Shown: piece after piece, positions 8,994 through 18,523 of the stretch
How the letters are laid out: the number at the start of each line of letters is the position of its first letter
How positions within the stretch are numbered: position 1 is the first letter of the stretch
From: Bradyrhizobium sp. JYMT SZCCT0428
Lineage (GTDB): Bacteria; Pseudomonadota; Alphaproteobacteria; Rhizobiales; Xanthobacteraceae
Length of the DNA: 64,000 bases
NCBI RefSeq assembly: GCF_018131075.1
Contig: NZ_JAFCLS010000040.1
Location: 1 to 64,000 of the forward strand
Direction of reading: 5' to 3'
Position numbers and translations under genes: made by a program
Notes under the pieces: generated by a model
Databases searched by the model: none
Told to the model about the DNA's origin: nothing
The model's input: the letters and a program-made list of their open reading frames with translations, nothing else

Positions 8994-9590
8994 CTAAAAT
9001 CGGGTAAACGCGCGGGTCGCCGCGATTTCCGCAGTTCCATAGCTGGGGCGTTCTGGCTGGGTAGCTTTAGGACGCGGAGCTGACTTCTGTATCGGCGCCA
9101 CCGAACGAGTAGTCGATGCCAAGCGCTCGATAGCGCGCGCCGGGACACGCTCATGAACGGGCGAGTGGGGAACAACAATTTTGGCGGTCGTCGAAGCCAA
9201 CGCAGGGGGCGGATCGGCTCGAGGTTCCGTCTCTTTCGCGACGGGCTCCTGAACATCTGGCAGGTTTGCCAATTGCGTCTGGATCGGACGTCCAGTTGAG
9301 CCGCGCGGGGTAAGCAATACGGCCTTGAAGGCTGGGTCGGCAGCCGGCGTTTGAATTGGGCTCGGGCCATCGATGACTACGACAGAGCGGACCCTTCCGG
9401 AAGCCTCGACGTCGGATCGGGAAACTAAAACCGGCTTGCCCAATAATCCCGTGGTCGTCTTATAGCCGACCTCAGCACTCGCGAGCTGCAAACTGGGACG
9501 TACGACATCTTGCGCGACAACATTGTTGTTAGTCGCGAGCAATGCAACCGCCGCGAGCCACGTGTCGAATATGTGCGGTCGCCTGTTCAT
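8994..9590 (-). CDS. Exported Pro/Ala-rich hypothetical protein
   Basis: A 198-aa protein with a probable signal peptide (MNRRPHIFDTWLAAVALLA, cleavage likely after VVAQ). The mature part is rich in Pro, Ala, Thr and Arg and is predicted to be largely unstructured, as in periplasmic spacer proteins. No known domain is recognised. It begins 17 bases after the end of the TPR-caspase gene and is probably co-transcribed with it. The ribosome binding site is weak. It could be a periplasmic partner or substrate of the caspase, but this is guesswork from position only. Confidence 0.6.
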   Translation of the reverse strand: MNRRPHIFDTWLAAVALLATNNNVVAQDVVRPSLQLASAEVGYKTTTGLLGKPVLVSRSDVEASGRVRSVVVIDGPSPIQTPAADPAFKAVLLTPRGSTGRPIQTQLANLPDVQEPVAKETEPRADPPPALASTTAKIVVPHSPVHERVPARAIERLASTTRSVAPIQKSAPRPKATQPERPSYGTAEIAATRAFTRF

Positions 9591-9606
9591 GAACGTCGAG
9601 CGTCAC

Positions 9607-11736
9607 TCATTGCTTAGGGTTGATATAGTGATCGTCGCCACCTAAAGTCCCGTAAATAAATGGTTCTTGCTTGCGCGAGGTCGCGGCCAAGACATCGTCT
9701 CTAACGAGACCAAATAGCTTTCTGATTTCAACATTGGGCGCTAGCATGCGGCTCGCTAATGCGATCGCAAATGGACTATTTTCGCCCTTGCCATCCAGCG
9801 CAATTTGACCGTGTTTTGCTGAATACGCGACGAGCGTACCGCCCTCCGGTTCGATTCGCGCGAGGCCACGTCCGATCGATCGCGAGGCGCTCGACATTTT
9901 CATCGTGCTAAGGAACGGATTCTCTCGGCAGGCATCAAGGATTATCAGCTTAATCTCCTTTGCGCGCTCGATTGCATCCAGGAACCGCGACAGGGAAATA
10001 GTTTCATCCGGAACGTCCCTATCGGCGACCAGGCGCGCGTCAATAGGAACGATGTAGTTCACCCCGTCTATCTCTACGCCGTGACCGGCATAATAAATAA
10101 CCGCCCACTCGGAATTGTCGGCCAGATCGCGAAACCGTCGCAAGGCGGCAAGCATGCCCTCGCGGCCTTGGTTCTCGATTTTGACAACCTGGCGAAACCC
10201 AATCTTCTGAAAAGCCTCTGCAATGATGGATGCATCGTGCAGTGCGTTAGGAAGACTTGCAACTCGGCCGTATTGGCCATTCCCTATAACTAGTGCAACC
10301 CTGTTTAACCGTCCCGGAGGCACAATCGGCGATTCCACCTTCGCTGCCTTCATCTTATTGGCAGCTTGCTTTAAAGCTTCCTGAGCAACCTCAGATTTCT
10401 TTAACGCTTCCTGAGCGACTTTTAACTGCGGATCAAAGGATAGCGCCACTTTGTAATCGCTCGCCGCCTGAACCGAATCTCCATTCGACTCGAATAGTTG
10501 TCCGCGCTTGAAATAGGCTTCTGACGAGACCGGATCGAGCTGAATAGCCTGGTCAAACATCGCTTTTGCCTGACCAAAGGACCTCGATTTGGCGTATGCT
10601 TCACCGAGCCCGATGAAGGCATTTGTTTGCTTATCATCTAAGCGAATGCTGTTCTGGAGATCTTCGGTCGCCCTACGAACATCGTTCTTCTGCAGCAAAG
10701 CTAGCCCACGCGAGGTGAAATTCTGCGGATATTTCGGATTGATCTCGATGGCTTTTGTGTAGTCAGCAATAGCGCGATCGAGGTCGCCCTTGCGCTGTGA
10801 GATCAAGCCGCGGTTGTGATAGGCGAACGCGTAACTCGGATCCAGCTTGATCGTTTCGCTATAGTCGGCAAAGGCGCCGTCGACATTGTCCTTAAGATGA
10901 AGCGCTAGAGCACGATTGAAATGAAATGCGGCTCTCTTTGAATCGAGCAACAGCGCCTTGTCATAATCGGCGATTGCCTTGTCCAATTCGCCAATGTTTT
11001 GGTGTGCAGTTCCGCGATTGTTGTATGCGGTAGGGTCCTTGGGGTCGATCGAAACAGCAGAGTCGTAGTCTTTCAGCGCGGAAGCCCAGTCGCTCTTGTC
11101 TGTCCGGGCGTTGGCACGTCCGATGTAGGCCGTTGCGTAACTAGGATTTATGCCGATGGCTTGGGTAAAATCGGCAATCGCCTTTTCGATGTCGCCTTTG
11201 TCCCGCAACGCATTGCCGCGCCCGTTGTAGGCGAACGGCGATTTCGGATCCAGATCGATGGCTTTGCTGTAATCTATTATTGCACGGTCGATTTGGCCGC
11301 TTTCGCGCAGCGCGTTGCCGCGCCCGTTGTAAGCGCTCGCCAAGTTATCGTTGAGTGCAATGGCATCGGTGTAGTCCCTAATGGAGGCTTCCAGCGCGCC
11401 CTGGCGCAGCAGCAGATCCCCACGATTATGGAAAGCTTCGGCGTTCTTCGGATCGATCTGAATCGCGCTCGTATAGTCGGCGCGCGCTTTTTCGAGTTCG
11501 TTGCGGTCGTAATAGGCGACACCACGATTGACGTACGCCACCGCCCGCTGGGTCGCGGGTACGGCGGAGCCCTTCTTGAGAATTGTGGTGCATCCTAAGA
11601 TCGCCCGCGCGGCATCGCCGGAACTGCAATCTGACCAATTCGACGCAAAAGAACTCGGGATCGGAATTCCTGCGACCCAAAACAACCCGGCCATGATCAA
11701 CGGCATGACGCAGGAGCGGTTTCGCAGCTGGCCCAT
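9607..11736 (-). CDS. TPR-repeat caspase-family (C14) exported protein
   Basis: About 709 aa from the ATG at 11736, which gives a proper signal peptide (basic start, then LIMAGLFWVAGIPIPSSFAS). An in-frame ATG at 11778 would add 14 residues. About a dozen tetratricopeptide repeats follow (repeated YNNRGxAxxxxG(E/D)xDxAIADY(D/T)xAIxxDP), a protein-binding solenoid. The C-terminal third is a caspase-like peptidase domain starting RVALVIGNGQYG, with the catalytic histidine in VIYYAGHGVE and cysteine in IILDACRENPF. Both residues are present, so activity is plausible. The exported location suggests periplasmic action. Caspase-like proteins of this type are widespread in Rhizobiales, with unknown targets. 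Confidence 0.9.
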   Translation of the reverse strand: MGQLRNRSCVMPLIMAGLFWVAGIPIPSSFASNWSDCSSGDAARAILGCTTILKKGSAVPATQRAVAYVNRGVAYYDRNELEKARADYTSAIQIDPKNAEAFHNRGDLLLRQGALEASIRDYTDAIALNDNLASAYNGRGNALRESGQIDRAIIDYSKAIDLDPKSPFAYNGRGNALRDKGDIEKAIADFTQAIGINPSYATAYIGRANARTDKSDWASALKDYDSAVSIDPKDPTAYNNRGTAHQNIGELDKAIADYDKALLLDSKRAAFHFNRALALHLKDNVDGAFADYSETIKLDPSYAFAYHNRGLISQRKGDLDRAIADYTKAIEINPKYPQNFTSRGLALLQKNDVRRATEDLQNSIRLDDKQTNAFIGLGEAYAKSRSFGQAKAMFDQAIQLDPVSSEAYFKRGQLFESNGDSVQAASDYKVALSFDPQLKVAQEALKKSEVAQEALKQAANKMKAAKVESPIVPPGRLNRVALVIGNGQYGRVASLPNALHDASIIAEAFQKIGFRQVVKIENQGREGMLAALRRFRDLADNSEWAVIYYAGHGVEIDGVNYIVPIDARLVADRDVPDETISLSRFLDAIERAKEIKLIILDACRENPFLSTMKMSSASRSIGRGLARIEPEGGTLVAYSAKHGQIALDGKGENSPFAIALASRMLAPNVEIRKLFGLVRDDVLAATSRKQEPFIYGTLGGDDHYINPKQ

Positions 11737-12019
11737 ACTCCACCTGTCGAAATAGGTACAAAAACCAAGAATATTCAAATCCCTCTACGATAGCAAGCCC
11801 TACCTGGCCTGGCTAGTGCAGTTGAAGTCGGAGGAGGCAGAGGGCGGAGGCTTTGTCACAAACTCGGATGGTATGTGAAGCCTCATTTGAAAGCGAGAAA
11901 GCAAGGTCTGCTCGGCTGTACCCCATTCGCAACAGTGCGCAAATCAATTCGCCATCAAAGAAAAAGGACTAGTCATTTAAGCCGAATTGCAGGAGTTTGG
12001 GGAAATAGGGGATCCGATA

Positions 12020-15000
12020 ATGACAACTAAAAAGTTTTTTCACGCAGTTGTATCGGTATCGGTATCGCTCGCTACTGCGTGCCTTTCTAGCCCAATGCTA
12101 GCCGCTGGCGGATCCGGGGGATCCGGCGGGGCCGGTAGTTCCGAAACCTCTATAAATGGTGGTACCGGGGGTACCGGGGGCGACGCTGACACGTTCGGAG
12201 CAAATGGAGCCCCGGGATCGGCCGCTGCGGCTGGGGAGATTCCGGGAGGAGCGGGTGGAGCTGGCGGTAGCCCCGGAAATCCTGGCGGTGCCGGTTTGCC
12301 GCTTGTTTCTCCCGCCACCACCACCAGCGGCGGAGGCGGCGGAGGCGGAGGGGGCGGAGGTGTTAGCCTCGTTGGCGTTTTTCCAGTGAACGATATTCCG
12401 CAAATCGGCGGAAACGGTGGGGCGGGCGGCGCCGGTGGTTCAACCTCCCTCACTGGTCCTGGCGGAGGCGGCGGAGGCGGCGGAGGCGGCAATGGTGGCG
12501 CCGGGTTGATCATTTCAGCCGGGCCATTTACCAATAACTCGGTGATTACAGGCGGCAACGGCGGGGCCGGCGGTGAGGGCGGTTCGGTGCCTTTTTGTCC
12601 TGATCCGTGCTCGTTCACTTCTCCAAATCCCGGTTCTGGCGGGGGCGGCGGCATTGGCGGCGTTGGTTTGGTGTCTACCGCCTCAGGTGTGACAATCACC
12701 AACAACGGAACGATCCGGGGCGGAAACGGCGGAAACGGAGGATTCGGCGGCGGCAACGCGCCCGGGGAGGCTGACGGGGCCCTTAGTGGCTTCGGCGGCT
12801 CGGGCGGCATTGGTGTCCAGTTTGCGGCTTCGGGGGCTACGTTGATCAACAACGGTACCATCCAAGGCGGCAATGACGGGTCGACGCCTTTGTCGTTAAT
12901 TCAGGGTGCTGGTAGGGGAGTTGGCATTTCAGGATCGAACCTAACAATCATCAATAGCGGCACAATTGCCGGGGGGGGATTGTTTGGTGGTGGCTCCCCT
13001 GGCAACGCGATCGAGTTCACGGGCGGTGTAAATAGCCTGACGATCACCGGGACGTCTTCGATCACCGGAAATGTCGTAGCCCAGAGTGGCGATATTTTTG
13101 CACTCGGAGGTGCAACCGCCGGCAACTTTATGATGTCGCAGTTGGGTTCTCAGTACTTGAACTTCGGGCAATTTCAGAAAACGGGAACGAGTGCTTGGAC
13201 GCTAACGAATGGACCCTCGGCGACGGCGCTGCCCTGGACTATTGTGGCTGGCACGCTCGATATCGGCGCAACGACCCAGATTGCTGCGGCGGTCAATAAC
13301 TCCGGCAGCCTTATCGTGGGAAATGGCGGCTCGCTAACATCAACTGGCATTGTTAACAATGGAACGCTGACAACTGCCGGGACCATCTCCGGCGGCCTGA
13401 CAAATTCCGCGACGGTGAACGCGCAGGGCACAATCAATGGTGCGCTAGCTAACAATGCGGGTTCGTTCACGGTAACGGGTCCATTGACGGCCAACAATTC
13501 ATTTACGAACGCCAGCGGGGCGACGCTTGCCGTGGGAGGAAATAGCTTTACCGGTATTACGACCCTGACGAACAATGGGTTGGTCAGTATGGCTGGTGGT
13601 ACGCTAGCGACGACAGCCACAAACAACAATGGCATGTTCAATGTCGCTGGCAATTCAACCGTGAATGGCTCATTCAGCAATGCCGGTACGGTCAACCTGC
13701 AAAACAACGCGGTCGGCGATACGCTTAATGTCGGTGGCAACTACGTCGGATCACCGGGAAGCAGAATCCTGCTCGACTTCAGCTCGCAAACTGCCCAAGC
13801 CGACCAGGTTCGCATCACGGGGAGTGCCTCCGGATCGACCGCTGTTTCGGTGCTCAATCTGACCCCATTGGCTCCGTTCACGACAGGAGCTACCATCATC
13901 CAGGCAAACTCGCCGATTGTCCCCAACACGTTCACGCTCGTGACCGCGCCGTTCGGAACGACTACGTTGGCCCTCTTGCCGCAGAATGGTGGCCTGCAAC
14001 TTGCTGTCGGATCGATTCCGTCCGTAGCAGGTCTGTCCAGCGGCATCGCTTTGACCGCGGCCCAGACGATTGCGTTCCAATCCTCGAATGTGGTTTTCGA
14101 CCACATCTGGGAGGTGCGAAATTCTCTTAACAATTCTACGGAACCCCAAGCTCAAGGCTTTGCCGATGAAGCGCTCGGCTATACGGCAAAGCGGAGGGTA
14201 ACTGACGCATTTGCTGCCTTCAAGGCGCCACCAACTCCCGTTGGGCCGACGGTTCGTCCAGCGGTTTGGGTCAAGGCATGGGGCGACTATCAAGATCAAA
14301 ATGGCTCAACAGTCATCAACTTCGGTGGGCAGACATTCCCCCAGGATCTCGGTTTCCGGCAGCGGACCGGCGGTGTGTTGGCCGGTGCCGATGCCCTGAT
14401 CAAGAACGTCACTTCGGCCAACGACGCTCTGCTGCTCGGCGCCTTGCTGGGCTATACCGACTCACATGTCGATTTGAAGGCTTCTCCGACCACGCAAAAT
14501 TTTGACGGCGGCAGCCTGGGCGTCTACGCAACCTATCTCAGGGGCAACTGGTTCACCGACCTGATGTTCAAGACTGATCTCCTCAATGTCAGCATCAACG
14601 GCGGCGGAATCAATCAAAAGGCTGATCTGGTAAACTATGCTGTAACGGGAAACATTGGCTATAAATTCGATTTGCCGAACAAGTATTACGTCGAGCCGAC
14701 GGCGGGTATCGAATACGTTAGCTCGAACTTCAGCGGCACTACCGCGTTCTCTCCGACCACCATTGCCCTCAATGATGGCGAGGCCACGCGCGGACGAATC
14801 GGCGCCAGGGTCGGCACCGAATTTCTGGTCAATGGCGTGCGGATCGAGCCAAGCCTGCTCGGCTACGTTTACAGCATTTTCAGTCAGACGGGTAACGCCC
14901 TGGTCTTCAGCAGCACGGGCATCACCCTTCCATCCGACGTGGGCAAGGTCCGTGGTGAGATCCAGGCCGCCGTCAATTTCTTCAATCTCACGAACGGTGT

Positions 15001-15085
15001 GTCAGGCTTCGTGAAGGCGGATACGCGCTTCGGCGATAACTTGACCGCCGGTGGCGTAAGGGTTGGTTTGCGGTATCAAATGTAA
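12020..15085 (+). CDS. Glycine-rich autotransporter outer membrane protein
   Basis: A 1,021-aa protein. I chose the ATG at 12020 because it gives a clean signal peptide (KKFFHAVVSVSVSLATACLS, cleavage near MLAAGG). Residues about 32-290 are extraordinarily glycine-rich (GGxGG repeats, including runs of up to nine glycines). A beta-helix-like passenger follows with repeated NNGTI/NxGTIxGG turns. From about residue 740 to the end there is an autotransporter beta-barrel (VWVKAWGDYQDQNGS, GGVLAGADAL, ending GGVRVGLRYQM). It should be exported by type V secretion and displayed on the surface, perhaps as an adhesin. The GC-rich repeats make this locus prone to slippage. A decayed glycine-rich stretch at 18075-18250 may be a second copy. 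Confidence 0.9.
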   Translation: MTTKKFFHAVVSVSVSLATACLSSPMLAAGGSGGSGGAGSSETSINGGTGGTGGDADTFGANGAPGSAAAAGEIPGGAGGAGGSPGNPGGAGLPLVSPATTTSGGGGGGGGGGGVSLVGVFPVNDIPQIGGNGGAGGAGGSTSLTGPGGGGGGGGGGNGGAGLIISAGPFTNNSVITGGNGGAGGEGGSVPFCPDPCSFTSPNPGSGGGGGIGGVGLVSTASGVTITNNGTIRGGNGGNGGFGGGNAPGEADGALSGFGGSGGIGVQFAASGATLINNGTIQGGNDGSTPLSLIQGAGRGVGISGSNLTIINSGTIAGGGLFGGGSPGNAIEFTGGVNSLTITGTSSITGNVVAQSGDIFALGGATAGNFMMSQLGSQYLNFGQFQKTGTSAWTLTNGPSATALPWTIVAGTLDIGATTQIAAAVNNSGSLIVGNGGSLTSTGIVNNGTLTTAGTISGGLTNSATVNAQGTINGALANNAGSFTVTGPLTANNSFTNASGATLAVGGNSFTGITTLTNNGLVSMAGGTLATTATNNNGMFNVAGNSTVNGSFSNAGTVNLQNNAVGDTLNVGGNYVGSPGSRILLDFSSQTAQADQVRITGSASGSTAVSVLNLTPLAPFTTGATIIQANSPIVPNTFTLVTAPFGTTTLALLPQNGGLQLAVGSIPSVAGLSSGIALTAAQTIAFQSSNVVFDHIWEVRNSLNNSTEPQAQGFADEALGYTAKRRVTDAFAAFKAPPTPVGPTVRPAVWVKAWGDYQDQNGSTVINFGGQTFPQDLGFRQRTGGVLAGADALIKNVTSANDALLLGALLGYTDSHVDLKASPTTQNFDGGSLGVYATYLRGNWFTDLMFKTDLLNVSINGGGINQKADLVNYAVTGNIGYKFDLPNKYYVEPTAGIEYVSSNFSGTTAFSPTTIALNDGEATRGRIGARVGTEFLVNGVRIEPSLLGYVYSIFSQTGNALVFSSTGITLPSDVGKVRGEIQAAVNFFNLTNGVSGFVKADTRFGDNLTAGGVRVGLRYQM

Positions 15086-15449
15086 CGAAGGCGCGCTTTT
15101 GTGGGCACGCTCAGGCGCGTAATTTGTAGCCGGGAAGCACGGGTCAATAGACACGGGAGTTCGGGTAGCGCATCGGCCAAACGCGATTTCTGGTCACCGG
15201 AACATCCAATGCAGTGCCGAATCAGACGCTTTCAGGTTCGTGGAGGGCCAACTCAGGCCCTGTAATCGGCCAAACAGGCCCGAATAAGGCCTACGGACGG
15301 CAGAATTGGGGCCGTAAACGTCGCCTCTAGGCTAGGCGTCACGCGGTGCACTAAGCCCAACCACATCCTATCGAGTAACGGCCCTCCTAATCAAGACCGC
15401 CAGTTGAGATCCGGCCCGACCGTCTTTTCGGTCTCAACATGTGATAACC
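15086..15449. other. Intergenic region, nothing recognised
   Basis: This 364-base gap follows the autotransporter gene. I see no gene, repeat or convincing terminator. It lies between two genes that end toward each other. Confidence 0.5.
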
Positions 15450-15692
15450 TTAGCGCATCCGCGTGAAGGCCCTTAGCGCCTGAATTTCGGGCCAACCATA
15501 GTTTGACGCGTAACGTATCGTATTCCGATCGCCGGCTTTCGTCCGGGCGACAAAACCATACGTGCACTCGGCATTGGGATAGATTGCGGCGCAGGCCGCC
15601 GGCTCCGAGACCGCCGGCCCTGCAATCACCGGTTTCGCCGCAAACGACATAATTAGCGCTGCGCTCAAGGTCAATATCTTTGATTGGGTCAT
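15450..15692 (-). CDS. Small exported protein (80 aa)
   Basis: An 80-aa protein with a clear signal peptide (MTQSKILTLSAALIMSFAAK, cleavage after VIAG). The mature part is about 55 residues with two cysteines (ACAAIYPNAEC) that could form a disulfide, and ends GWPEIQALRAFTRMR. A GAGGTG ribosome binding site precedes the ATG at 15692. The family is not recognised. It is short, so the call rests on the signal peptide and ribosome binding site. Confidence 0.6.
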   Translation of the reverse strand: MTQSKILTLSAALIMSFAAKPVIAGPAVSEPAACAAIYPNAECTYGFVARTKAGDRNTIRYASNYGWPEIQALRAFTRMR

Positions 15693-16105
15693 TTTGCTCG
15701 CACCTCGTGGATTCTAAATGCCTCACGCCAAAAAACGTTCCCTGAGACATGTACATTGGTCGCAAACCTAGGCTACCCGGTTCAACGGCGAATGCCAACT
15801 TGAGTTAGAGCAAGCGCAGGCCGGTGGAGTCAGACCCTCACAGCAAATTAGATTGCTTTCCTCCGTCAAGAAATTGGCAGTGATTCGTCAGCAAAAAAGG
15901 CAATCAGCGGGTTTCTTCTGCTAGGTCGCCCAGAAAATCCGCTTCACGGACCAGTCAACAGCTGTATTCAGTCAGTCGGCAACAGACAGTACCAGTTAGT
16001 TGCGGCGTTCACTTCTCAAGCCCGGTGTCGAGATGCGTGTGCTTTTCAGGCTATGCCTCTGATGAGCTGTGCCCATACGAAATCCTCTCCCTAACGGAGG
16101 CTCAC
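15693..16105. other. Intergenic region before the second methyltransferase copy
   Basis: About 410 bases with no supported gene. The right end holds a good ribosome binding site (GGAGG at 16096-16100) serving the GTG at 16106 of the decayed methyltransferase copy. It may therefore once have contained the promoter of that gene. Confidence 0.5.
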
Positions 16106-17131
16106 GTGAGCAACCAGCTTAAGGTCGTCTATCATCCTCTTCACGCCTTGATTCTGAATGGCGCGAATCCGCGCCTCCATAGCCGGCGACAAATTCGCCA
16201 AATTGCCCGCAGCAGCCGAGAGCTCAAGGCAACGGAAGGCCTGACCATCTCGGTCGATCAGGCCGGAAAATATCCGTGCCTTCATGATCGCCGACAACAA
16301 GCTGACGGAAAACGGTGCCTGGAGTCACAAGCTGCTCGCCAATCACTTCATCGAACTATCTGCGCTCGACCCCAACTTTGAACTCGAAGTCACAGGGTTC
16401 GAGATGGGCGAAATCGATTTCTTGATCCAAGGCAGGTCGACGAGCGAGACGGGAGACACAGCCGATGACCTCCAGAGCATTCCGTTGAGGCCTTCTGTCG
16501 CAAAACCCGGCCTCATCTGGCTACTCGGGCCACATTGCGTGTTGTGTGGCAACTCGTTGGAACCGGCATCTTGCGCCGCTCTCTTAGAAGAGGAACGCGC
16601 CGACCTCGTCTTCACGAAGCCGCCGTATAACGTGCGAGTTCACGGACATAAGGACAAAGCACCCGAATTTGCGATCGCGTCGGGCGAGATGAATCGCGAG
16701 GATTTTATCGATTTCCTGACAACGGTCTGTTTTCAACTCAAGCGATTTAGCCAATCCGGTGCGAAATCTCCATGGATTAGGCGCCACGCCAGCGAAATGC
16801 TCGCGGCCGGAAATGAAATTTTCCCGAGCTGAAGAACATTCGCGATGGGGTAAAACACAACGCCGGAATGGGTTCGTTCTACCGAAGCCAGCCTGAACTG
16901 ATACTCATCTTCAAAACAGGAGGTCGACCTCACCGGAATCAATGTCCAACTTGGTAGACACGTCGTCACCGACCCATATCGGGCTGCAAACGATTTTGAT
17001 CGGTCAACTGAATAGGACCATCTGCTTAAATGCACCCGACCGTCAAGCCGGTCATTTTGGTCGCCGATGCGATCCTCGATTGCTCAAGTCGGGGTGATCT
17101 GGTCCTCGATCCGTTCCTCGGCAGCGGCACC
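16106..17131 (+). pseudogene. Second ParB-like/DNA methyltransferase copy, decayed
   Basis: Starting at a GTG with GGAGG five bases upstream, the ParB-like N-terminus is readable (LKVVYHPLHALILNGANPRL, RRQIRQIA). It then loses the GHGRVLAAK region by a deletion near 16265-16275 and shifts frame into FMIADNKLTENGAWSHKLLA. The catalytic motif, DPPY in the family, reads KPPYNV here (16618-16635), so the key aspartate is lost. Further shifts follow (ELKNIRDGV; GMGSFYRSQPELILIFKTGG). The region MHPTVKPVILVADAILDCSS then FLGSGT, absent from the first copy, is kept near 17030-17131. It is fused at 17129-17134 to the tail of a DUF5681 gene. The gene is certainly inactive and arose from the same kind of unit as 5919-7721. 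Confidence 0.85.
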
Positions 17132-17224
17132 CCGCTCAAGAGAGCTTTAACCGTACGCTAGATGAAATGAGGGAGCGGTTACTCGCCGGACAACCATTTT
17201 GACGATGACATTGAGGGGAAATAA
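17132..17224 (+). pseudogene. DUF5681 C-terminal relic
   Basis: Reading QESFNRTLDEMRERLLAGQP then, one frame over, FDDDIEGK and a stop, this matches the end of the intact DUF5681 protein at 7290-7721 (ESLNRKLDELRERLLAGRP...FDDETEEK). It is joined directly to the FLGSGT motif of the methyltransferase relic. The join shares the bases ACC with both parents, which suggests a deletion between short repeats. The sequence that follows also matches the sequence after the intact gene. Confidence 0.8.
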
Positions 17225-17339
17225 ACGCCGATACACGTACTGAGCGACTATGGAATGACCGCTTCTGGCGGAATGAGTTGAAGAAGTCGGCGAGCTAATC
17301 GTTCGGGATTGACGAAGGGGCAAGCGCGGGGGGCTGGTG

Positions 17340-18062
17340 CTTAAGCGGGCTTCAAAGCAGGCGGCAGGATCAGCTTTGCCAGCCATTCGGAGGTTCTGGG
17401 CAGTGGCCGCCAGGAGCAACTCGTCCCGAGCACTAGGTGGTGTGGACTCTAAGCATTCCTTTTAGGCGCAAATCAGATTCAAGGCTTCTTTTTGGGAGGC
17501 AGTCTTGGGTGTGAAGGACCGTTTGGTTTTGAGCGACGCTGCGTGGGAGCGGCTGGCGCCGCTGATCATAGGTCGGCCCGACCAGCTCGACGGAACTCGA
17601 CAACCGGATGTTCGTGGAAGGGGTGCTGTGGATTGTGCGCACGGGCTCCTCCTGACGCGATCTTCCAGAGGCGTTTGGGGATTGGAACAGCGTGTTCCGA
17701 CGCTTCAGTCGATGGAGCATCAAAGGTGTTTGGTGGCGGATATTCGAAGCAATGTCCGATGATCCGGACTCGAATATCTGATCGTTGATTTCTCGGGCCT
17801 GTTCGTGGATTGAACGCGGGACCTTGCACGCAGGTAGGGCAACACCGCGGCTTCAATGCGCAGGCTTTACAGTCATGCTTGCTGCCGCGTAGAGCAGTGA
17901 TGTCCCGTCATTCACCAAGGTCCCGGTAGAACTCAACACCTTACCGACTTGGGCAGACATAGAGATCGTGTTGGTAGGCGAAGTCGTCGCGGGAGAACGT
18001 CCCATCGTCGCGGGCGGCTTGTCGAACACCGGAATGTGCGGCTCAAGCGCATCTGGAGACGT
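17340..18062 (-). pseudogene. IS1182-family transposase remnant (copy B), interrupted
   Basis: The leftward translation from about 18060 reads ALEPHIPVFDKPPATMGR, then VGKVLSSTGTLVNDGTSLLY, VKPAH, and VPRSIHEQAREI before it is broken at about 17788. It resumes at about 17447 with ARDELLLAATAQNLR. The missing piece between corresponds to roughly 30 residues of the family (the RRERKKVEMLFAHLKRI region). The break is filled by part of an IS427-type element. Multiple frame changes show decay. Position and order relative to DUF5681 match copy A. Confidence 0.8.
17460..17787 (+). mobile_element. IS5-family (IS427 group) insertion sequence fragment
   Basis: From about 17505 the plus strand reads MGVKDRLVLSDAAWERLAPL and IIGRPDQLDG, the N-terminus of IS427-group OrfA. 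Two frame changes follow (FVEGVLWIVRTGS, then FGDWNSVFRRFSRWSIKGVW and EAMSDDPDFEYLIVD). It stops at LIVD, where the family normally continues with STIVRAHQH. The 3' part of the element and about 100 bases of the host IS1182 were lost together, so a deletion followed the insertion. Confidence 0.75.
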
Positions 18063-18074
18063 TGCGGGCGGCGG

Positions 18075-18250
18075 AGGTGGCAGTGGAGGCACGCATTGGC
18101 GGTAGTGGCGGCGCCGGAGGACCCGCCGGTGCAGGCAGCACGGCAGCGTTGGCGGCAGCGGTGGCAGGAGTGGAGTTGGCGGTGCTGGCGGCTAGCCTGC
18201 AGTTGACGAACAGTGCCGTTTCATGAACTCCGCTTCAGGCACGATTGCAC
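18075..18250 (+). pseudogene. Decayed glycine-rich coding remnant
   Basis: Several short frames read GGGGSGG, GGSGGAGGPAGAGS and GSVGGSGGRSGVGGAGG, followed by LQLTNSAVS. This resembles the Gly-rich passenger of the autotransporter at 12020, including the turn into an xxxTNxxxI segment. It has frame changes and stops and no start. It is most simply a relic of a second autotransporter of this type. Simple GGC-rich sequence by chance cannot be excluded. Confidence 0.4.
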
Positions 18251-18523
18251 CGGCATACGCCACCGCGGTCGCACTCGATGTTTGATGCCGGCCCCAGCCG
18301 TCCGATCCGCGCCTTCGAGGCTGATCTGACGACGGAAGAGGAGGGCCTGGCCATGCTCGCAGGCGCCGGCGTCTGGCTCGGCCGGACAGTGCGGCGCGCT
18401 GCTGCTATAGGCGAGGCTTGGCCAATCACGAGCACCGATTAAAAAACAGTAAATTGTGCCTTGACTCGATGCATTACGCCAGATCGTATCTGCCGGTTGC
18501 GGCTGACAAAGAGGGTCTGGGGG

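Noticed and set aside
11528..11755. Rightward frames opposite the TPR-caspase gene
   Set aside because: Shadow frames on the opposite strand of a strongly supported gene.
12040..12873. 277-codon leftward frame opposite the glycine-rich autotransporter
   Set aside because: It is a Pro-rich mirror of the Gly-rich repeats, a known artefact of GC-rich repeats, and lacks a start with a ribosome binding site.
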